Below, piece after piece: positions 8,191 to 14,425 of a stretch of DNA of 22,140 nt; position 1 is the first letter of the stretch; the number at the start of each line of letters is the position of its first letter. Below the pieces are notes generated by a model. That model did not search any database. It worked only from the letters and a program-made list of their open reading frames with translations, and was not told the origin of the DNA. Both the position numbers and the translations under genes were made by a program. The stretch is from Peptococcaceae bacterium (GTDB lineage Bacteria > Bacillota > Peptococcia > Peptococcales > Peptococcaceae): contig CAAEKP010000168.1 of the NCBI GenBank assembly GCA_900756555.1, positions 1 to 22,140 of the forward strand, given 5' to 3'.

Positions 8191-8586
8191 CTAAACACAT
8201 ATCAGATAGGCGTAGTCTTCTCTTTCCTTGTAGCCGCTGCCATCGTTATCGCTTGCATAATAGGTACATACTCTTTGGTACGGCAGAACCGAGGTATCTT
8301 CTTCGTGCATCATTACCCTATCCCACCAGCTATGAATCCTTACCCCAACAAGAATACCATCCAGCTCGATCAAACCAGTGATTGCCTTATATTCACTAAG
8401 ACTATAACAACTTTCTTCAATAGTTTCCGCATCCAGCTTTCCGTATGGAATATCGGCGGTACGAGAGGACGCAGTAATTCTGTAAAATTTCATTTGTTCC
8501 TCGAGGGTTTTGCCCTTTAACTTTTCTTCAAAGCCTTCCGGAAAGTTAATCTCTCCGAATTTCAACTGATATTTTTCTGTTTTCAT
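8191..8586 (-). CDS. Hypothetical protein in mobile-element remnant
   Basis: I do not recognise this 131-residue protein. I start it at the ATG at 8586 because CAGGAGG lies eight bases before it; the frame stays open further upstream to 8682 but without a ribosome site. It begins MKTEKYQLKFGEINFPEGFEEK, is mixed in charge, rich in tyrosine and acidic residues, has a mid-region IELDGILVGVRIHSWWDRV that looks like paired beta strands, and ends EDYAYLICV. There is no signal peptide or membrane helix. It has its own plausible promoter at 8705-8732 and lies between tnpV and the broken integrase on the same strand, so it is probably cargo of the decayed element. Codon use and AT content match the island, not the flanks. 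Confidence 0.65.
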   Translation of the reverse strand: MKTEKYQLKFGEINFPEGFEEKLKGKTLEEQMKFYRITASSRTADIPYGKLDAETIEESCYSLSEYKAITGLIELDGILVGVRIHSWWDRVMMHEEDTSVLPYQRVCTYYASDNDGSGYKEREDYAYLICV

Positions 8587-8704
8587 TTGAAATGCCTCCT
8601 GAGTTCTTAATTTTTCACCGTATACTGACAGATTTTGGACGGGATTTATTTCAGATGATATATATTCCTTTTTCCAAAACAAATGAGCATAAATATTTAT
8701 AATA

Positions 8705-8732
8705 AGTATAGCACAAATGAATATTTTTTCAA
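8705..8732 (-). promoter_or_regulatory. Promoter of the 131-residue hypothetical gene
   Basis: On the minus strand TTGAAA (8727-8732), a 16-base spacer and TATACT (8705-8710). The leader to the ATG at 8586 would be about 110 bases. Confidence 0.5.
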
Positions 8733-8756
8733 TAATGTCTATAATGAATAAACGGT

Positions 8757-8789
8757 ACGGTACTTCTGACTATTAAACAGAAGCACCGT
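8757..8789 (-). terminator. Hairpin downstream of tnpV
   Basis: A 12-base-pair stem, ACGGTGCTTCTG with CAGAAGTACCGT on the minus strand (one G-T pair), around a 9-base loop. It starts 8 bases after the tnpV stop, but no T-tract follows, so termination would be weak or factor-assisted. Confidence 0.4.
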
Positions 8790-8797
8790 CACATTGA

Positions 8798-9175
8798 TTA
8801 CAGATAAATGATTTCGTTGTATATAACTTCTTCTGCACGATTGCGAATGTTATTCATTGACTGCACCCATAGCATAGGTTGTTCAGCTTTGAGCTGCTCG
8901 GTCACATTCTCTGTTTTAGCCATTTCCTTAACCAAACGATAAAGCATATTCTCGGCTTGTTCGTTAATGTCAGCAAGATAGCTATACAATTTTCCACTTA
9001 TCAGGAGCGTTGTGTAAGTTACATTCTTGTATTCTTTCAAATAGCGTTTGTGTCGCTGTCCCCAAATACCGATAGGTCGTTCTTCTTCGGCTGATAAGGT
9101 AAGACAAGGGATATAATAACCGTCTTGCAGTTCATACCAAAGCCCATTGCTTTCACCATAGATATACTTGTCCAT
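8798..9175 (-). CDS. tnpV: TnpV transposon-encoded protein
   Basis: A 125-residue protein that matches the TnpV family: it opens MDKYIYGESNGLWYELQDGY, continues YIPCLTLSAEEERPIGIWG with QRHKRYLKEYKNVTYT, and ends EEVIYNEIIYL. TnpV proteins are carried by Tn4451-, Tn1549- and related gut Clostridia elements; their role in transposition is not established. The ATG at 9175 follows TGGAGGA. The gene appears intact although the neighbouring integrase is broken. It marks this stretch as the remains of a mobilisable or conjugative element. Confidence 0.85.
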   Translation of the reverse strand: MDKYIYGESNGLWYELQDGYYIPCLTLSAEEERPIGIWGQRHKRYLKEYKNVTYTTLLISGKLYSYLADINEQAENMLYRLVKEMAKTENVTEQLKAEQPMLWVQSMNNIRNRAEEVIYNEIIYL

Positions 9176-9264
9176 TTATAAATCCTCCAGTGTAATATAT
9201 TCGCACATACATCACAGTTCTTCGATTGCCACACTTTGTTATATCCTGTTATCAGATTTTCCTG

Positions 9265-9301
9265 CCCTTGCTTTTTCCCTTATGAGGGAATAGGACAAGG
9301 G
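9265..9301. repeat. Stem-loop, second copy of a duplicated hairpin
   Basis: CCCTTG (9265-9270) pairs with CAAGGG (9296-9301), enclosing an inner hairpin TTCCC-TTATGA-GGGAA. Stem and loop (CCCTTATGAG) match the hairpin at 7601-7640 in the same orientation. Here no T-run follows. The pair brackets the integrase remnant, the 131-residue gene and tnpV. Confidence 0.6.
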
Positions 9302-9405
9302 TAAAACAGTGTGAAATTTATCTATATTTTCATTATACTTCACCACCAATTAAAATATAGTGATATCATCAAAAAGAGGTGTACCGCTTTTCCACCCATC
9401 CTATT

Positions 9406-10266
9406 CTATTTTTTGTCCCGAACAAGGTTTCTCCAATTTGAATGCCCCATGAAATGATACATTTCATTCATATAATCAACATCGGACTTAGACCAGCGAA
9501 TACCTATAAGCATTTCAGCGTCCGGACCGGCAGGATAACGGAGTTTATCACTTTTATCACAAGCTGCTGTATAGATTTGCTCTGCAACTTTATTTACATC
9601 TGCAACCCCAGACGGAGGGGCGTCCTGTACGGTCATAAAGAGGCTTTGATATGGTTTATAACTCGGCGGTACAGGAATTTCATTGTCAGCGTGCTGCGCG
9701 GCAGGACTTGTCATAAAATTTGTGGTAGTCATAAATCCCGGCTCGACAAGCCTGACTAAAATATTCTGTGATTCTAATTCATAAAACAAAGATTCCGTCA
9801 ATCCCTCAATCGCAAATTTTGTAGAAGCGTAAGCGGCTCGCAATGGTGCGGCCACAATTCCTATCGAAGAACTAACATTTACAATCGTACCGCCGCCCTG
9901 CTCACGAAAATACGGAATGATTGCCTGAAGCACATTAATAACGCCAAATACATTGGTTTCAAAAATGGCGCGAATATCCTCTATGGGTGTAGTCTCAAAA
10001 ATTGCTCCGAAGCCATATCCGGCATTGTTAATAACAGCATTGATTGTTCCAAAGTGCTTGATCCCTTCATCAATAGCGCTGCGAATGGTTTGAGGTTTTG
10101 TAACATCAAGCGCAGCAACTTTTATCTGCTCGGGAAATTCTTTTTCAAGGCTATCATTTGGTTTACGCATTGTGGCGATTACATTCCACCCCTCTTTCGC
10201 AAACTTTTTAGCGGTAACATTGCCTAAACCTGTGGAACATCCGGTAATCAAAACAGTTTTCTGCAT
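9406..10266 (-). CDS. Short-chain dehydrogenase/reductase (classical SDR)
   Basis: A 286-residue NAD(P)-dependent oxidoreductase of the classical SDR family; the substrate cannot be told. With the start used here, the dinucleotide-binding motif TGCSTGLG is at 8-15, NNAG at 80-83, the catalytic serine in NVSSSIG near 134, and the YxxxK pair in YASTK at Y146 and K150. The start is the second of two close ATGs (10266): GGGAGGA precedes it by six bases, whereas the ATG at 10272 is too close to that site. The gene is read divergently from the MerR regulator at 10386 and its promoter has the stretched 19-base spacer that MerR proteins act on, so it is very likely the regulator's target. The most likely inducer is a small reactive compound, but this is inference. 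Confidence 0.93.
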   Translation of the reverse strand: MQKTVLITGCSTGLGNVTAKKFAKEGWNVIATMRKPNDSLEKEFPEQIKVAALDVTKPQTIRSAIDEGIKHFGTINAVINNAGYGFGAIFETTPIEDIRAIFETNVFGVINVLQAIIPYFREQGGGTIVNVSSSIGIVAAPLRAAYASTKFAIEGLTESLFYELESQNILVRLVEPGFMTTTNFMTSPAAQHADNEIPVPPSYKPYQSLFMTVQDAPPSGVADVNKVAEQIYTAACDKSDKLRYPAGPDAEMLIGIRWSKSDVDYMNEMYHFMGHSNWRNLVRDKK

Positions 10267-10310
10267 ATCCATTCCTCCCGTTGAATTTTAATTTCTTTTG
10301 GACTATAATC

Positions 10311-10341
10311 AGTATAAGCCTAAAGTAAACTTTACAGTCAA
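10311..10341 (-). promoter_or_regulatory. MerR-type promoter and operator of the SDR gene
   Basis: On the minus strand the -35 is TTGACT (10336-10341), the -10 is TATACT (10311-10316), and the spacer is 19 bases. A palindrome with arms TAAAGT and ACTTTA (10321-10334) lies inside the spacer. Long spacers with an internal operator are the hallmark of promoters that MerR-family activators untwist. Confidence 0.85.
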
Positions 10342-10360
10342 GGCATATTTTGAGTTTAAT
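10331..10360 (+). promoter_or_regulatory. Probable promoter of merR, overlapping its operator
   Basis: TTTACA (10331-10336), an 18-base spacer, and TTTAAT (10355-10360), each one base off consensus. The -35 overlaps the SDR operator on the other strand, so regulator binding there would be expected to control its own synthesis. Confidence 0.5.
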
Positions 10361-10385
10361 GATGTAAAAGAAATGAGGTCGCTAT

Positions 10386-10802
10386 ATGAACTACACAATT
10401 AAAGAAGTTTCCGAGATGATGAATTTATCCATCCCCACATTGCGCTATTATGACAAAATGGGATTGTTGCCCGGATTGGAGCGCAAAGAATCGGGGTACC
10501 GTATATTTTCTGAGGGCGATATTGAAATGTTGAAAATTATAGATGCTTTTAAAAAGGCAGGTTTGAAGATAAAGGATATGCAAAATTATCTTGCCCTTGC
10601 ATATAAAGGAGAAAGCACATTAGAGGAGCGTTACGAAATTTTTTTGAAACAGGAGAAAGTTCTTAAAGAAAAGATTTCAGAATTGGAACAGGCTTTAGAA
10701 GTAACACGCAAGAAAATCGCTTACTATGAGGCTACAATTCAAACCGGAACAGAAGCAGCCTTGCCCCCTGCATTTTGCCTGCAATCAACCAAAGAACAGT
10801 AA
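10386..10802 (+). CDS. MerR family transcriptional regulator
   Basis: A 138-residue regulator. The N-terminal winged helix-turn-helix reads YTIKEVSEMMNLSIPTLRYY then DKMGLLP, with the wing GYRIFSEGDIEML; residues about 80-115 form the antiparallel dimerisation coiled coil (KVLKEKISELEQALEVTRKK). The short C-terminal segment has a single cysteine and no metal-binding cysteine loop, so it is closer to the AdhR/aldehyde-type or multidrug-type MerR proteins than to metal sensors. A TGAGGT site lies six bases before the ATG. It is divergent from the SDR gene and shares a 113-base control region with it. A terminator follows at 10816. Confidence 0.92.
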   Translation: MNYTIKEVSEMMNLSIPTLRYYDKMGLLPGLERKESGYRIFSEGDIEMLKIIDAFKKAGLKIKDMQNYLALAYKGESTLEERYEIFLKQEKVLKEKISELEQALEVTRKKIAYYEATIQTGTEAALPPAFCLQSTKEQ

Positions 10803-10815
10803 AAGATATATTTAT

Positions 10816-10845
10816 AAATTGCAGACGCCTGTGCTGCAATTTTTT
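10816..10845 (+). terminator. Intrinsic terminator of merR
   Basis: AAATTGCAG (10816-10824) pairs with CTGCAATTT (10834-10842) around a nine-base loop, and six T in a row close the structure. It starts 14 bases after the merR stop codon. Confidence 0.75.
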
Positions 10846-10909
10846 GTGAATTTCTATTTTCTTTGGCATTTTGTGACCTTGTCCGTAGTAGGGAGTGAAA
10901 CGGGAAATC

Positions 10910-11005
10910 TCAAACATTTTTGAAAAACCCTCTCAAATCTTCGTCAAAATCGCGCTGTGCGGTGTTGTAGGTAGTGAGAGGAAAATCAGAGGGTTTGGGA
11001 GGTTT
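10910..11005 (-). other. Open-frame fragment at the island edge
   Basis: A 31-codon stop-to-stop frame without a start codon, reading KPPKPSDFPLTTYNTAQRDF then DEDLRGFFKNV. The composition is strongly protein-like, so it may be a gene fragment left by insertion of the island; I do not recognise the family. It overlaps a 9-base inverted repeat (AAACCCTCT 10925-10933, AGAGGGTTT 10988-10996) and a nested CCTCTCA/TGAGAGG pair (10929-10935, 10975-10981). It stops just before the miaB-operon terminator, which may be the host/island boundary. Confidence 0.3.
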
Positions 11006-11007
11006 CT

Positions 11008-11048
11008 AAAAAGCAGGGCGGCATAGCCTTTTGACCATGCCGCCCTGC
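11008..11048 (-). terminator. Intrinsic terminator of the miaB-ylbF operon
   Basis: A perfect 12-base-pair stem, GCAGGGCGGCAT (11013-11024) with ATGCCGCCCTGC (11037-11048), and five T on the minus strand (11008-11012). It is oriented to end transcripts coming from 11129 and above. Confidence 0.9.
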
Positions 11049-11073
11049 AACAAGATTAACTTACTTCCCTACG

Positions 11074-11095
11074 GGTGTGCCTGCTTGGACACACC
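11074..11095. repeat. Small hairpin before the operon terminator
   Basis: GGTGTG (11074-11079) pairs with CACACC (11090-11095), with CC/GG extending the stem inside. It lies in the 3' untranslated region of the ylbF-family gene, between its stop codon and the terminator, and is T-rich on the plus-strand side. A role in transcript stability is possible. Confidence 0.5.
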
Positions 11096-11128
11096 TCTTT
11101 CCTTTTACCGTATTGGCAGATTCACTGC

Positions 11129-11536
11129 TTAGCAGCTGCCGCAGCTACCGCCGCAGTTGCAGCTGCCGTCAGCACCGTGGGAACCACAGCTGCTGCATCC
11201 ACCCTGGTTGCCGCCGTTGATAGCAGCGCCGATGATCATGTTTACAGAACGCAGAATCTGTTCAAATGCCTGGTTAGCACCTAAGAATGCGCTGATGTTA
11301 GCGTTTTCATTCATGGTTGCTTCCAGTTCTTCTACGTGTTTCTTTTCTTCTTCAGACAGATCTTCAAAGCTCAGACCTTTGTTCATAGCTTCCATCTGAA
11401 TGTTCTGGTATTCTTCAACAATACCCCTTGCTTCGCTGTCCATCATCATTTTCATTTCAGCTTCTTTTAAGGAAGCCAGTTCTGTAGAGTTAGCGATTGC
11501 ATCTGCTAATTCTTTTGCTTTTGTGAAAATATCCAC
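11129..11536 (-). CDS. YlbF/YmcA family protein with six-cysteine tail
   Basis: A 135-residue cytoplasmic protein. Residues 1-105 are the helical YlbF/YmcA domain: MDIFTKAKELADAIANSTEL, a long charged helix, and FLGANQAFEQILRSVNMII. Residues 106-135 form a glycine-rich tail with cysteines at 114, 117, 126, 128, 132 and 135 (pattern CSSCGSHGADGSCNCGGSC then GSC). In Bacillus the YlbF-YmcA-YaaT complex binds 4Fe-4S clusters and adjusts RNase Y activity and development, and ymcA sits beside miaB (ymcB); the same neighbour is found here 40 bases upstream. The start is a GTG at 11536 with a CGGAGGTG site. The tail is likely a metal or Fe-S ligand set, but this is inference. The exact paralogue (YlbF or YmcA) cannot be settled. 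Confidence 0.88.
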   Translation of the reverse strand: MDIFTKAKELADAIANSTELASLKEAEMKMMMDSEARGIVEEYQNIQMEAMNKGLSFEDLSEEEKKHVEELEATMNENANISAFLGANQAFEQILRSVNMIIGAAINGGNQGGCSSCGSHGADGSCNCGGSCGSC

Positions 11537-11576
11537 AGTAGCACCTCCGTATAATCTTTGAAATTTTTATTATATT

Positions 11577-12971
11577 TTATTCTGCTAAAGTTCCCTTTAA
11601 CACCCATGTCTGCGCTTCGGTGATTGTAACAGGTACAATCTGCCCAATCAGGGAAGGGTCTCCTGCAAAAATAACAGTTTTATTGCTGGTGGTGCGGCCT
11701 GTCAGCATTTCCTCATTGGTCTTGCTTGGCCCTTCTACCAGCACTTCCACTACAGTGTCCTGCAGCTTATCGTTGATATCGCGGCTGATGTCGCTGAGCG
11801 CATCGTTCAAGCGCTGTAACCGCTCTTTTTTCTCATCCAGCGAAATTGGATCTTCCATGCGAGCCGCCGGTGTGCCTGCCCGTTTGGAATACACAAAGGT
11901 GAACGCATTGTCAAATTTCACTTTGCGCACCAAATCCACCGTTTCCAAGAAGTCTTCTTCGGTTTCACCAGGGAAGCCTACAATAATATCGGTGGTGATT
12001 GCCGCGTTTGGCATATATTTGCGAATCAAATCAATTAACTGCAAATAATGCTCTTTGGTGTAGCGACGATTCATCAATTCCAGCACGCGGCTGCTGCCCG
12101 ACTGCACTGGCAGATGGAAATGGTCTACCACTTTGCTGCTTTCCGCGATGGTTTTCACCAGTTCTTCTGTCAAATCCTTTGGATGGGATGTCATATAGCG
12201 AATCCGGCGCAGGCCTTCAATTTGATCCAGTTCCTGCAGCAAGCCGGCAAAATTGGTGCCGTCCTGCAAATCCAGACCATAACTGTTTACATTCTGACCC
12301 AGCAGTGTAATTTCCACCACACCGTCGGCCACCAGCTGTTTCACTTCCTGCACGATATCGGCCTGTTTACGGCTCCGTTCCCGCCCCCGCACATAAGGCA
12401 CGATACAGTAGGTGCAGAAATTATTGCAGCCGTACACAATATTCACTAACGCTTTGAATGGATATTCCCGATAAGACGGTAATCCTTCCTGCACGCCTTC
12501 TTCTTTGTCCAGAATTTCAATCTGACGCCCCTTACCCTGATATACGTTATACATATACTCTGGGAAGTGATGCAGATTATGGGTTCCGAAAATTACATCC
12601 ACATAGGGCGCAGAGCTGCGAATGGTATCCGCCATGCCCTTCTGCTGCATCATGCAGCCGCATACGCCAATAATCATGTCGGGATTTTTCTGTTTCAGTT
12701 TTTTCAGCTCACCTAAATGGCTCAGCACCTTGCTTTCCGCTTTTTCACGGATGCAGCAGGTATTGAACAGCACTAAATCAGCTTCTGCCTCTATGTCTGT
12801 CTTTTCATAGCCCATCTGAGCCAGAAAGCCGAACAGAATTTCAGAATCCCGTTCATTCATCTGACAGCCAAAGGTATGGGTGAGGCATTTTTTCTTGCGC
12901 CCGGTCTGCTGTGTGTACAATGCGTTTTGGGTACAAATTTCATTCAAATAATACGTATCCTGTTCTTGCAC
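11577..12971 (-). CDS. miaB: MiaB tRNA-2-methylthio-N6-isopentenyladenosine synthase
   Basis: A 464-residue radical-SAM methylthiotransferase that converts i6A37 to ms2i6A37 in tRNAs reading UNN codons. The N-terminal UPF0004 domain binds an auxiliary 4Fe-4S cluster through C36 (THTFGCQMNERDSE), C72 (NTCCIREKAES) and C106 (GVCGCMMQQ). The radical-SAM cluster cysteines are C182, C186 and C189 (YGCNNFCTYCIVPYVRGRE). A TRAM RNA-binding domain ends the protein (about 395-460). C73 and C104 are extra cysteines next to two cluster ligands. The start is a GTG at 12971 after AGAGGTG. The first 28 residues precede the conserved domain and vary among homologues. It has its own strong promoter and heads the two-gene operon with the YlbF-family gene. 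Confidence 0.96.
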   Translation of the reverse strand: MQEQDTYYLNEICTQNALYTQQTGRKKKCLTHTFGCQMNERDSEILFGFLAQMGYEKTDIEAEADLVLFNTCCIREKAESKVLSHLGELKKLKQKNPDMIIGVCGCMMQQKGMADTIRSSAPYVDVIFGTHNLHHFPEYMYNVYQGKGRQIEILDKEEGVQEGLPSYREYPFKALVNIVYGCNNFCTYCIVPYVRGRERSRKQADIVQEVKQLVADGVVEITLLGQNVNSYGLDLQDGTNFAGLLQELDQIEGLRRIRYMTSHPKDLTEELVKTIAESSKVVDHFHLPVQSGSSRVLELMNRRYTKEHYLQLIDLIRKYMPNAAITTDIIVGFPGETEEDFLETVDLVRKVKFDNAFTFVYSKRAGTPAARMEDPISLDEKKERLQRLNDALSDISRDINDKLQDTVVEVLVEGPSKTNEEMLTGRTTSNKTVIFAGDPSLIGQIVPVTITEAQTWVLKGTLAE

Positions 12972-13012
12972 AGTGACACCTCTTCTTTACAATATAACTT
13001 GCTGTCTACAGC

Positions 13013-13041
13013 ATTATAGCAGATACCGCCCACCGACTCAA
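13013..13041 (-). promoter_or_regulatory. Promoter of the miaB operon
   Basis: On the minus strand TTGAGT (13036-13041), a 17-base spacer, and a perfect TATAAT (13013-13018) preceded by TGC, an extended -10. Right after it, at the expected transcription start, is GCTGTAGACAGC (13001-13012), an inverted repeat with 5-base arms. The promoter lies only about 50 bases below the hemL stop codon, and no clear terminator separates them. Confidence 0.78.
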
Positions 13042-13093
13042 CCACTAATTGCCGGTCAGCACGGCAGGCCGTATCACTTTTTGTCTGTTTTGA

Positions 13094-14389
13094 TTAGTTC
13101 ATGGCAGCAACGGCAGCAAAAGCATTTTCTGCTGCAATCAGTGTTTTTGCCAGATCTTCATCGCTGTGAGCCAGAGATACAAACCAGCATTCAAACTGAG
13201 ATGGCGGCAGATAGATGCCCTGATTCAGCATGGACTGGAAGAACACTTTAAACTTGGCAGTGTCAGAACTCATAGCGGCAGCATAGCTGTCTACCGGTTT
13301 ATCGGTGAAGAACACCGTCAGCAGAGATGCGCTCTGGTTGATGCTCACTGTTACGCCGGCTTTTTCAGCCGCAGCCCGCAGGCCGGAAGCCAGAGTTTTT
13401 GCTTTCAGTTCTACTTTTTCATACACGCCCGGTTTTCCCAGTTCTTTTAATGTAGCAATGCCGGCTGCCATAGCAACTGGATTGCCGGATAAGGTGCCAG
13501 CCTGATAAACTGGGCCTACTGGAGCTACATGTTCCATAATTTCTCTGCGACCGCCGTAAGCGCCTACTGGCAGACCACCGCCGATGATTTTACCCAGACA
13601 GGTCAAATCTGGCATGATGTTGAATACTTTCTGAGCACCGCCATAAGATGCACGGAAACCACTGATTACTTCGTCAAAGATTAACAGTGCGCCCTGCTCT
13701 TTGGTTACTTCCCGCAGACCTTCTAAAAATCCTTCTGCCGGAGGAACCAAACCCATGTTGCCTGCTACTGGTTCTACGATAACAGCAGCAATCTGGTCTG
13801 GATATTCAGCAAACAGTTTTTTCACGCTGTCTAAATCATTGTAAGTTGCAGTCAGAGTTTCAGATGCAATAGATTCTGGTACACCCGGGCTGGATGGCAC
13901 GCCAAAGGTCAATGCGCCGGAACCAGCCTTAATCAGCAGGTGGTCAGCGTGACCATGATAGCAGCCTTCAAATTTCACCAGTTTGTTCCGTTTTGTGTAA
14001 CCACGAGCCAGACGAATGGCACTCATGGTTGCTTCGGTGCCGGAGTTTACCATACGCACCATTTCTACCGATGGAACAGCATCCACAATCATTTTTGCGA
14101 TTTCTACTTCCAGCGCAGTTGGCGCACCGTAAGTGCTGCCCTTTAACAGAGCGTCCTGCACAGCAGCGGTCACGCTGGCTGGCTGATGACCCAACAGCAG
14201 TGGGCCCCAGGAGCAGATGTAATCCACAAATTCATTGCCGTCCACATCATATAATTTGGAACCTTCCCCTTTTTCGATGAACACCGGAAAATCCCCTACT
14301 GCCTTAAACGCACGCACCGGGCTGTTTACACCGCCAGGAATCAGTTCTACTGCTTCTTTAAATAATTGCTGTGATTTTGTAAAATCCAT
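13094..14389 (-). CDS. hemL: Glutamate-1-semialdehyde 2,1-aminomutase
   Basis: A 431-residue PLP enzyme that turns glutamate-1-semialdehyde into 5-aminolevulinate, the step after HemA in the C5 pathway. The PLP lysine is K267 in CLGKIIGGGLPVGAYGG; the cofactor-binding DEVISGFR is at 239-246, and MVNSGTEATMSAIRLARG at about 113-130 is the family's phosphate-binding and gating region. Length matches the family. A GAAGGGAG site stands nine bases before the ATG at 14389. It is the last gene of the tetrapyrrole operon, 36 bases below hemB. Confidence 0.97.
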   Translation of the reverse strand: MDFTKSQQLFKEAVELIPGGVNSPVRAFKAVGDFPVFIEKGEGSKLYDVDGNEFVDYICSWGPLLLGHQPASVTAAVQDALLKGSTYGAPTALEVEIAKMIVDAVPSVEMVRMVNSGTEATMSAIRLARGYTKRNKLVKFEGCYHGHADHLLIKAGSGALTFGVPSSPGVPESIASETLTATYNDLDSVKKLFAEYPDQIAAVIVEPVAGNMGLVPPAEGFLEGLREVTKEQGALLIFDEVISGFRASYGGAQKVFNIMPDLTCLGKIIGGGLPVGAYGGRREIMEHVAPVGPVYQAGTLSGNPVAMAAGIATLKELGKPGVYEKVELKAKTLASGLRAAAEKAGVTVSINQSASLLTVFFTDKPVDSYAAAMSSDTAKFKVFFQSMLNQGIYLPPSQFECWFVSLAHSDEDLAKTLIAAENAFAAVAAMN

Positions 14390-14425
14390 ACGAAAAACGC
14401 TCCCTTCAAATATGAAATACTGTTT

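Noticed and set aside
9037..9234. 65-codon minus-strand frame overlapping the tnpV start (VWQSKNCDVCANILHW)
   Set aside because: It overlaps tnpV in another frame, lacks a ribosome site, and the TnpV frame has clear family similarity.
9372..9394. Near-palindrome AAAAGAGGTGTACCGCTTTT downstream of the SDR gene as a terminator
   Set aside because: The central arms leave too small a loop for an RNA hairpin, and mismatches interrupt it; it is at best a DNA-level symmetry and no T-run terminator was found for the SDR gene.
10732..10917. 61-codon minus-strand frame starting MFEISRFTPYYGQGHK
   Set aside because: It runs antisense through the end of merR and its terminator, with no ribosome site of good quality; the later residues are the shadow of merR. 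The first 25 residues may be repeat-derived, but there is no support for expression.
7503..11005. Direct repeats marking attachment sites of the island
   Set aside because: I compared the stretch 7503-7640 by eye with 10846-11010 and found no convincing shared repeat; ends of the element are not defined here.
5700..11007. The accessory island as a defence system
   Set aside because: A DUF4143 ATPase, a DUF4177 protein and an unknown gene do not form any defence set I know, and there is no nuclease, methylase, reverse transcriptase or toxin-antitoxin pair beside them. The mobile-element explanation is sufficient.
12973..13251. Plus-strand frame over the hemL-miaB gap
   Set aside because: It is the antisense shadow of hemL plus the promoter region and has no start signals.
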